A DNA stretch of 64,000 bases. Source: Archivesica marissinica (Eukaryota > Mollusca > Bivalvia > Venerida > Vesicomyidae). The DNA lies in the NCBI GenBank assembly GCA_014843695.1, contig CM026387.1, forward strand, positions 63,420,095 through 63,484,094, written 5' to 3'. The first letter of the stretch is position 1. The number at the start of each line of letters is the position of its first letter. The notes below the pieces were generated by a model, which made no database searches, was not told the DNA's origin, and saw only the letters and a program-made list of their open reading frames with translations. A program made the translations under genes and the position numbers. Positions 57,085 to 64,000 of the stretch are shown piece after piece.

Positions 57085-57672
57085 GTGCTTCTGTACCTGC
57101 TGATACGTGCGTATGCTGTATGAATGTGTGTGTGGTTGTGAGAGTGTTTCTGTACCTGCTGATACGTGCATATGCTGTGTGTATGGTTGTGAGAGGGTTT
57201 CTGTACCTGCTGATACGTGCGTATGCTGTATGCATGTGTGTATGGTAGTGAGAGTGTTTCTGTACCTGCTGATACGTGCGTATGCTGTATGAATGTGTGT
57301 ATGGTAGTGAGAGTGCTTTCTGTACCTGCTGATATGTGCATATGCTGTATGAATGTGTGTATGGTTGCGAGAGTGCTTCTGTACCTGCTGATATGTGCAT
57401 ATGCTGTATGAATGTGTGTATGGTAGTGAGAGTGCTTCTGTACCTGCTGATATGTGCATATGCTGTATGAATGTGTGTATGGTTGCGAGAGTGCTTCTGT
57501 ACCTGCTGATATGTGCATATGCTGTATGAATGTGTGTATGGTAGTGAGAGTGCTTCTGTACCTGCTGATGCATGCGTATGCTGTATGAATGTGTGTATGG
57601 TTGCGAGAGTGCTTCTGTACATGCTGATACGTGCGTATGCTGTATGAATGTGTGTATGGTTGTGAGAGTGCT
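57085..57672. repeat. Minisatellite, about 59-bp unit, 10 copies
   Basis: Unit tgtatggttgtgagagtgct then tctgtacctgctgata and cgtgcgtatgctgtatgaatg. ORF-like stretches on both strands come from the repeat. Confidence 0.95.
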
Positions 57673-58091
57673 TGATGGGAGAAAGTAAGAGGACGAGAGT
57701 GGATGAGAGCTACAAAATATTCTATGTCAATTTCTTATCATATTTAAATGTTTTGATTTGACATGTAAATACAATAAATGCGCTGCTACATAAACTGTAA
57801 TATTGACCTATAAAAATAATATGTCATATTAAGCGAATAATCATATTTCGCCAAGTGTTGAATGTATTTCTACTTAACATAAATTAATTACGAATAATAA
57901 TAATGCTTTAAAAGACGTTCGCAGTAGAAAATTATTACGATGTGTACATTTTACGCTCACACCGCCTGTCAAATCACGAACAAAATAACGTGCAAACAAA
58001 CAGTTTGATTTAACATGCCGGTTAATCACACAAAGGGGTTGGCATCCGCTAAAAGCGACAGTGGTCGAGTGGTTAATATCGCTAACTTGTA
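57673..58091. other. No gene seen; tRNA-like start at the gap edge
   Basis: AT-rich unique sequence. At 58058-58085 gacagtggtcgagtggttaa looks like a box A-bearing tRNA-derived head that runs into the gap. Confidence 0.45.
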
Positions 58092-59091
58092 NNNNNNNNN
58101 NNNNNNNNNNNNNNNNNNNNNNNNNNNNNNNNNNNNNNNNNNNNNNNNNNNNNNNNNNNNNNNNNNNNNNNNNNNNNNNNNNNNNNNNNNNNNNNNNNNN
58201 NNNNNNNNNNNNNNNNNNNNNNNNNNNNNNNNNNNNNNNNNNNNNNNNNNNNNNNNNNNNNNNNNNNNNNNNNNNNNNNNNNNNNNNNNNNNNNNNNNNN
58301 NNNNNNNNNNNNNNNNNNNNNNNNNNNNNNNNNNNNNNNNNNNNNNNNNNNNNNNNNNNNNNNNNNNNNNNNNNNNNNNNNNNNNNNNNNNNNNNNNNNN
58401 NNNNNNNNNNNNNNNNNNNNNNNNNNNNNNNNNNNNNNNNNNNNNNNNNNNNNNNNNNNNNNNNNNNNNNNNNNNNNNNNNNNNNNNNNNNNNNNNNNNN
58501 NNNNNNNNNNNNNNNNNNNNNNNNNNNNNNNNNNNNNNNNNNNNNNNNNNNNNNNNNNNNNNNNNNNNNNNNNNNNNNNNNNNNNNNNNNNNNNNNNNNN
58601 NNNNNNNNNNNNNNNNNNNNNNNNNNNNNNNNNNNNNNNNNNNNNNNNNNNNNNNNNNNNNNNNNNNNNNNNNNNNNNNNNNNNNNNNNNNNNNNNNNNN
58701 NNNNNNNNNNNNNNNNNNNNNNNNNNNNNNNNNNNNNNNNNNNNNNNNNNNNNNNNNNNNNNNNNNNNNNNNNNNNNNNNNNNNNNNNNNNNNNNNNNNN
58801 NNNNNNNNNNNNNNNNNNNNNNNNNNNNNNNNNNNNNNNNNNNNNNNNNNNNNNNNNNNNNNNNNNNNNNNNNNNNNNNNNNNNNNNNNNNNNNNNNNNN
58901 NNNNNNNNNNNNNNNNNNNNNNNNNNNNNNNNNNNNNNNNNNNNNNNNNNNNNNNNNNNNNNNNNNNNNNNNNNNNNNNNNNNNNNNNNNNNNNNNNNNN
59001 NNNNNNNNNNNNNNNNNNNNNNNNNNNNNNNNNNNNNNNNNNNNNNNNNNNNNNNNNNNNNNNNNNNNNNNNNNNNNNNNNNNNNNNNNNN
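58092..59091. other. Assembly gap, 1,000 N
   Basis: Exactly 1,000 undetermined bases, a round number typical of a scaffold gap of unknown true size. Frames crossing it are meaningless. Confidence 1.
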
Positions 59092-59345
59092 ATAGTCACG
59101 TGCGGTATAATGATGTTAAATACAGATATACACCGTACAACGATTGTGACAGAGGCTTTAATAACTTATATTATGTGTATTCTTTTTAAATTACATTCTT
59201 ATATCTTATAATTAGCAGTAGAGACCGGTAGTTATGCTACAACTACAGTTCCATTATATAATAGAATGTGTAATGTGTGCAATAGTGATAGCTAGAGCGG
59301 GGCTATAACCTGTGACCATCAGTGATGATATGTTACAGTGGTATA

Positions 59346-59586
59346 CACAAATTAACAGTCTTTCAGATGAGACGTTAAACCAAGGAATCGTGTCGGTGTT
59401 TACACCGTGCATGTAAAAGAACCAGAGGATATTCTGTAATGGGTCTATTCTGGAAGGACTACTGTCTGTATCATTGCACTATCCTCCAAAACTATATAAA
59501 ATGACTAATGACTATGACTAAGCTCTTGAGGTGGCGTCGCCCATATGGGCAACTGGTAGCGACGATAAATAAACGTTATAAACACC
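59346..59586 (+). mobile_element. SINE family A, headless and diverged
   Basis: The body (aattaacagtctttcagatg, gacgttaaaccaagg), the 3' hairpin region (ggcgtcgcccatatgggcaa, tggtagcgacgataaa) and a degraded tail are present. The tRNA head is replaced by unrelated sequence. Confidence 0.85.
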
Positions 59587-59934
59587 GTTATGATGTCCAA
59601 ATAAATTTCGAAATTTTGAATGCATAAATAACCAATGTGTTTCTAGTCGTGTGGAATTATTTAATGTCGAATTAGTTTGTCTTGGTTCAAATTAACATAT
59701 TTCCGCATTATCAAACAAACAATAACAAATTTGGAAATTATTTATTATATGTCAAGTGTAGATAGGTAGTGCTTGCGATCTCCAAGACATATCTTCTTGG
59801 GAAATATAGTCATATCGCGTATGACAATCTTCGGTTAAGTTGACATATTGTGTTCGGTCCGACGGAATTCAACATAGCGGATGTAGTGTGTACTACTAGG
59901 GATTGCAATGATACAAGTGTGACAGAAAGAGAAT
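59587..59934. other. No gene seen
   Basis: AT-rich unique sequence. Confidence 0.5.
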
Positions 59935-60240
59935 TTAAAGCAACATTACATCGCAAAAAGCCAATAAATGCTTCTTTTTATTTTACATATTATTAATATT
60001 GCTTCTTCCAATATTTCCAATATTATTTTACCACTAACCTTTAATCAATAAACAGTGGGTGTGACGTATACACACTCTCAAAAGTGAAAGTATGATTTCA
60101 TATAGCAGTCAGCCATACCCTGAATTTACAATTGTTTGTTATTGGAGTTTATCCTAAACGTATGATAGTGTCTAAAAATAATTATGCATATACATAATGT
60201 GAGATATAGCGGTAAATCTGTACCATAAATCTTGTTATCC
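59935..60240 (-). mobile_element. Dispersed 310-bp element, copy 2 (inverted)
   Basis: The reverse complement begins gatttatggtacagatttac and ends gcgatgtaatgttgctttaa, collinear with 56095-56405. Confidence 0.75.
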
Positions 60241-60379
60241 GGATACACGCGTTGTGTTACACATACATGTTGACATTATTTACATGATGGTGTTATGTTA
60301 ACAAACGTCGCATATACTCAGATATATGCATGTTTATTAACTGAAATAATTTTTCCTTTTCACTGATTAGTTCCGCTTC

Positions 60380-62145
60380 AATAGGAGGATGCTCTGTGGT
60401 GATACTCACCTAAATAGGAGGCTGCTCTGTCGTGATACTCACCTAAATAGGAGGGTGCTCTGTGGTGATACTTACCAAAATAGGAGGCTGCTCTGTGGTG
60501 ATACTCACATAAATAGGAGGGAGCTCTGTGGTGATACTCACATAAATAGGGAGCTGCTCTGTGGTGATGCTCACTTAAATAGGAGTGTACTCTGTGGTGA
60601 TACTCACCTAAATAGGGAGCTGCTCTGTGGTGATGCTCACTTAAATAGGAGTGTAGAGTGTACTCTGTGGTGATACTTACCTAAATAGGAGGATGCTCTG
60701 TGGTGATGCTCACCTAAATAGGAGGTTGCTTTGTGGTGATACTCACCTAAATAGGAGGTTGCTTTGTGGTGATACTCACCTAAATAGGAGGTTGCTCTGT
60801 GGTGATACTCACATAAATAGGAGGCTGCACTGTGGTGATACTCACATAAATAGAAGGTTGCTCTGTGGTGATACACACCTAAATAGGAGGCTGCATTGTG
60901 GTGATACTCACCTAAATAGGGGGTTGCTCTGTGGTGATACTCACCTAAATAGGAGGCTGCATTGTGGTGATACTCACCTAAATAGGGGGTTGCTCTGTGG
61001 TGATACTCACCTAAATAGGAGGTTGCTCTATGGTGATACTCACCTAAATAGGAGGTTGCTCTGTGGTGATACTCACATAAATAGGGGGTTGCTCTGTGGT
61101 GATACTCACCTAAATAGGAGGTTGCTCTGTGGTGATACTCACCTAAATAGAAGGATGCTCTGTGGTGATACTCACATAAATAGGGGGTTGCTCTGTGGTG
61201 ATACTCACCTAAATAGAAGGATGCTCTGTGGTGATACTCACCTAAATAGGAGGTTGCTCTGTGGTGATACTCACCTAAATAGGAGGATGCTCTGTGGTGA
61301 TACTCACCTAAATAGGAGGTTGCTCTGTGGTGATACTCACCTAAATAGGAGGTTGCTCTGTGGTGATACTCACCTAAATAGGGGGTTGCTCTGTTGTGAT
61401 ACTCACCTAAATAGAAGGATGCTCTGTGGTGATACTCACCTAAATAGGAGGTTGCTCTGTGGTGATACTCACCTAAATAGGAGGATGCTCTGTGGTGATA
61501 CTCACCTAAATAGGGAGTTGCTCTGTTGTGATACTCACCTAAATAGAAGGATGCTCTGTGGTGATACTCACCTAAATAGGAGGCTGCTCTGTGGTGATAC
61601 TCACATAAATAGGGGGTTGCTCTGTGGTGATACTCACCTAAATAGGAGGATGCTCTGTGGTGATACTCACCTAAATAGGAGGCTGCATTGTGGTGATACT
61701 CACCTAAATAGGGGGTTGCTCTTTGGTGATACTCACATAAATAGGGGGTTGCTCTGTGGTGATACTCACATAAATAGGGGGCTGCTCTGTGGTGATACTC
61801 ACCTAAATAGGAGGTTGCTCTGTGGTGATACTCACCTAAATAGGAGGTTGCTCTGTGGTGATACTCACCTAAATAGGAGGCTGCTCTGTGGTGATACTCG
61901 ACTAAGTAGGATGTTGCTCTGTGGTGATACTCGACTAAGTAGGATGTTGCACTGTGGTGATACTCGACTAAGTAGGATGTTGCTCTGTGGTGATACTCGA
62001 CTAAGTAGGATGTTGCTCTGTGGTGATACTCGACTAAGTAGGATGTTGCTCTGTGATGATACTTGTCTAAGTAGAATATTGCACTCTGGTGATACTCGTC
62101 TAGGTAGTAGGTTGCACTGTTGTAAGACTAATATAAATAGGAGGT
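60380..62145. repeat. Minisatellite, 33-bp unit, about 53 copies
   Basis: Unit gctctgtggtgatactcacc then taaataggaggtt. The last part (61895-62095) changes to a gatactcgactaagtaggat subtype. 33 bp keeps an 11-residue plus-strand frame (CGDTHLNRRLL) open for about 490 codons; no start context or other support for a gene. On the minus strand each unit shows AG-GTGAGTAT. Confidence 0.96.
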
Positions 62146-62324
62146 TGCTTACCTAAGTATAGTCATTAAGCCTATCCATCACTTGTGGTTGGAGTTCCAT
62201 TAATAGGTCGTAGAATGCCCAACGCTCATGTTTGCCATCCGGACTTTGCTGGACATGGTGCACATTATTTGAATGAATTCTGTAAATTACGAAATATGCA
62301 ATGATGCTCTTCTTTCTCACTAAG

Positions 62325-64000
62325 GATGGCAGGTTAGAGTACTACTGGTAGTGGTGCTAGTACTATCGGAGTGTACTACAACTAATGCGGACAGTACAAC
62401 AGCAACTACTGCACAAAATATAACTACTACACCAACAACAATTACTACAACTACTACACCAACCACAACTACTACACCAACTACAACTACTACATCAACT
62501 ACAACTACTACACCAACTACAACTACTACACCAACTACAACTACTACACCAACTACAACAACTACACCAACCACACCTACTACACCAACTACAACTACTA
62601 CACCAACTACAACTACTACACCAACTACAACTACTACACCAACTACAACTACTACACCGACTACAACTACTACACCAACCACAACTACTACACCAACCAC
62701 AACTACTACACCAACTACTACAACTACACCAACCACAACTACTACATCAACTACAACTACTACACCAACTATAACTACAACACCAACTACAACTACTACA
62801 CCAACTACAACTACTACACCAACCACAACTACTACACCAACCACAACAACTACACCAACTACAACTACTACACCAACTACAACTACAACAACAACTACAA
62901 CTACTACACCGACTACTACACCAACTACAACTACTACACCAACTACAACAACTACACCAACCACAACTACTACACCAACTACAACTACTACACCAACTAC
63001 AACTACTACACCAACTACAACTACTACACCAACTACAACTACTACACCGACTACAACTACTACACCAACCACAACTACTACACCAACCACAACTACTACA
63101 CCAACTACAACAACTACACCAACCACAACTACTACACCAACTACAACTACTACACCAACTACAACTACAACACCAACTACAACTACTACACCAACTACAA
63201 CTACTACACCAACCACAACTACTACACCAACCACAACTACTACACCAACTACAACTACTACACCAACTACAACTACAACAACAACTACAACTACTACACC
63301 GACTACTACACCAACTACAACTACTACACCAACTACAACTACTACACCAACCACAACTACTACACCAACTACAACTACTACACCAACTACAACTACTACA
63401 CCAACTACAACTACTACACCGACTACAACTACTACACCAACCACAACTACTACACCAACCACAACTACTACACCAACTACAACTACAACACCAACTACAA
63501 CTACGACACCGACTACTACACCAACTACAACTACTACACCAACTACAACTACTACACCAACCACAACTACTACACCAACCACAACTACTACACCAACTAC
63601 AACTACTACACCAACCACAACTACTACACCAACTACAACTACTACACCAACTACAACAACTACACCAACAACAACTACTACACCAACTACAACTACTACA
63701 CCAACTACAACTACTACACCAACTACAACTACTACACCAACTACAACTACTACACCAACTACAACTACTACACCGACTACTACACCAACTACAACTACTA
63801 CACCAACTACAACTACTACACCGACTACAACTACTACACCAACCACAACTACTACACCAACTACAACTACTACACCAACTACAACTACAACACCAACTAC
63901 AACTACTACACCGACTACTACACCAACCACAACTACTACACCAACTACAACTACTACACCGACTACAACTACTACACCAACCACAACTACTACACCAACC
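62325..64000 (+). CDS. Possible 5' part of a secreted Thr/Pro-rich (mucin-like) protein
   Basis: In one plus frame, right after an acceptor-like tract (gctcttctttctcactaag, AG at 62323-62324), the sequence codes for [16 protein letters not shown], a hydrophobic run with the look of a signal peptide core. It then reads [20 protein letters not shown] and an uninterrupted TPTTTT-type repeat (18-bp unit) to the right edge, over 530 codons. Thr/Pro tandem repeats are the hallmark of O-glycosylated mucin domains; NIT is one N-glycosylation sequon. All length changes in the repeat are multiples of 3, and no stop occurs. No in-frame ATG is seen, so a start would lie in an upstream exon. Caution: the opposite strand is also open, because the repeat has no stops either way, and it may be plain satellite. 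Confidence 0.4.
62440..64000. repeat. 18-bp minisatellite (ACACCAACTACAACTACT), to right edge
   Basis: About 87 units of ACACCAACTACAACTACT with acc/act/aca third-base changes, plus 12-bp short units (accgactact) at intervals of some hundred bases. It continues beyond the window. Confidence 0.96.

Noticed and set aside
58015..59211. Open frames spanning the run of N
   Set aside because: They consist of undetermined bases.
60693..62156. 487-codon CGDTHLNRRLL repeat protein
   Set aside because: 33-bp satellite; the frame breaks at an irregular unit near 60660, and the last units drift without codon-position bias visible by eye.
62320..63984. 554-codon Val/Gly frame on the minus strand
   Set aside because: Reverse complement of the Thr/Pro repeat; no leader or unique domain on that strand.

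Overview
This window looks like a non-model animal genome, most probably a marine bivalve mollusc. That is an inference: it rests on the animal non-LTR retrotransposons, several tRNA-derived SINE families (one of which I remember as common in bivalves), MITEs with TA target duplications and very many minisatellites. There is no bacterial gene organisation and no CRISPR array. I found no intact conventional host gene. Two small stretches might be host exons: a cysteine-rich three-repeat segment near 19.0 kb, and the 5' part of a Thr/Pro-rich mucin-like frame from 62.3 kb to the right edge. There is one assembly gap of exactly 1,000 N (58092-59091).

Layout. 1-2.09 kb: array of a 30-bp unit. 2.1-2.4 kb: LINE relic, minus strand. 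2.5-7.0 kb: 5'-truncated L1/Tx1-like LINE with a decayed ORF2. 7.15-10.62 kb: DNA transposon on the minus strand coding for a transposase, an XPG-like nuclease and a C-terminal CXC cysteine cluster (Academ-like, tentative). 10.6-11.3 kb: second LINE 3' end. 11.56-12.5 kb: broken Tc1/mariner transposase. 13-24.4 kb: minisatellites, a LINE fragment with ORF1 start, SINE pieces, a DDE transposase relic and a CR1-type 3' end. 25.6-29.35 kb: a jockey/CR1-like LINE (minus) carrying a nested hAT element and a nested 158-bp MITE. 29.4-37.5 kb: SINEs running into a 3.5-kb array of 23-mers, then 18-mer arrays and a 41-mer array. 37.8-40.75 kb: SINE cluster. 41.18-44.55 kb: second Academ-like transposon with about 330-bp terminal inverted repeats. 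44.6-47.55 kb: LINE with intact ORF1 but an ORF2 reduced to its two ends. 47.7-48.8 kb: 16-mer array. 48.9-49.6 kb: two SINEs in opposite orientation. 49.9-51.85 kb: CA/CAGA tract split by a CR1-type LINE with a clear target duplication. 52-60 kb: MITEs, SINEs, short arrays and the gap. 60.4-62.15 kb: 33-mer array. 62.34 kb to the end: Thr-coding 18-mer array.

The contents do not form a pathway; they form a nested mobile-element landscape. Autonomous families (L1-like, CR1/jockey-like, Academ-like, hAT, Tc1) sit beside non-autonomous ones (three or more tRNA-derived SINEs, TA-flanked MITEs, a fold-back element). By my estimate roughly a quarter of the window is tandem repeat. Most long open frames are by-products of repeats that lack stop codons and are not presented as genes.
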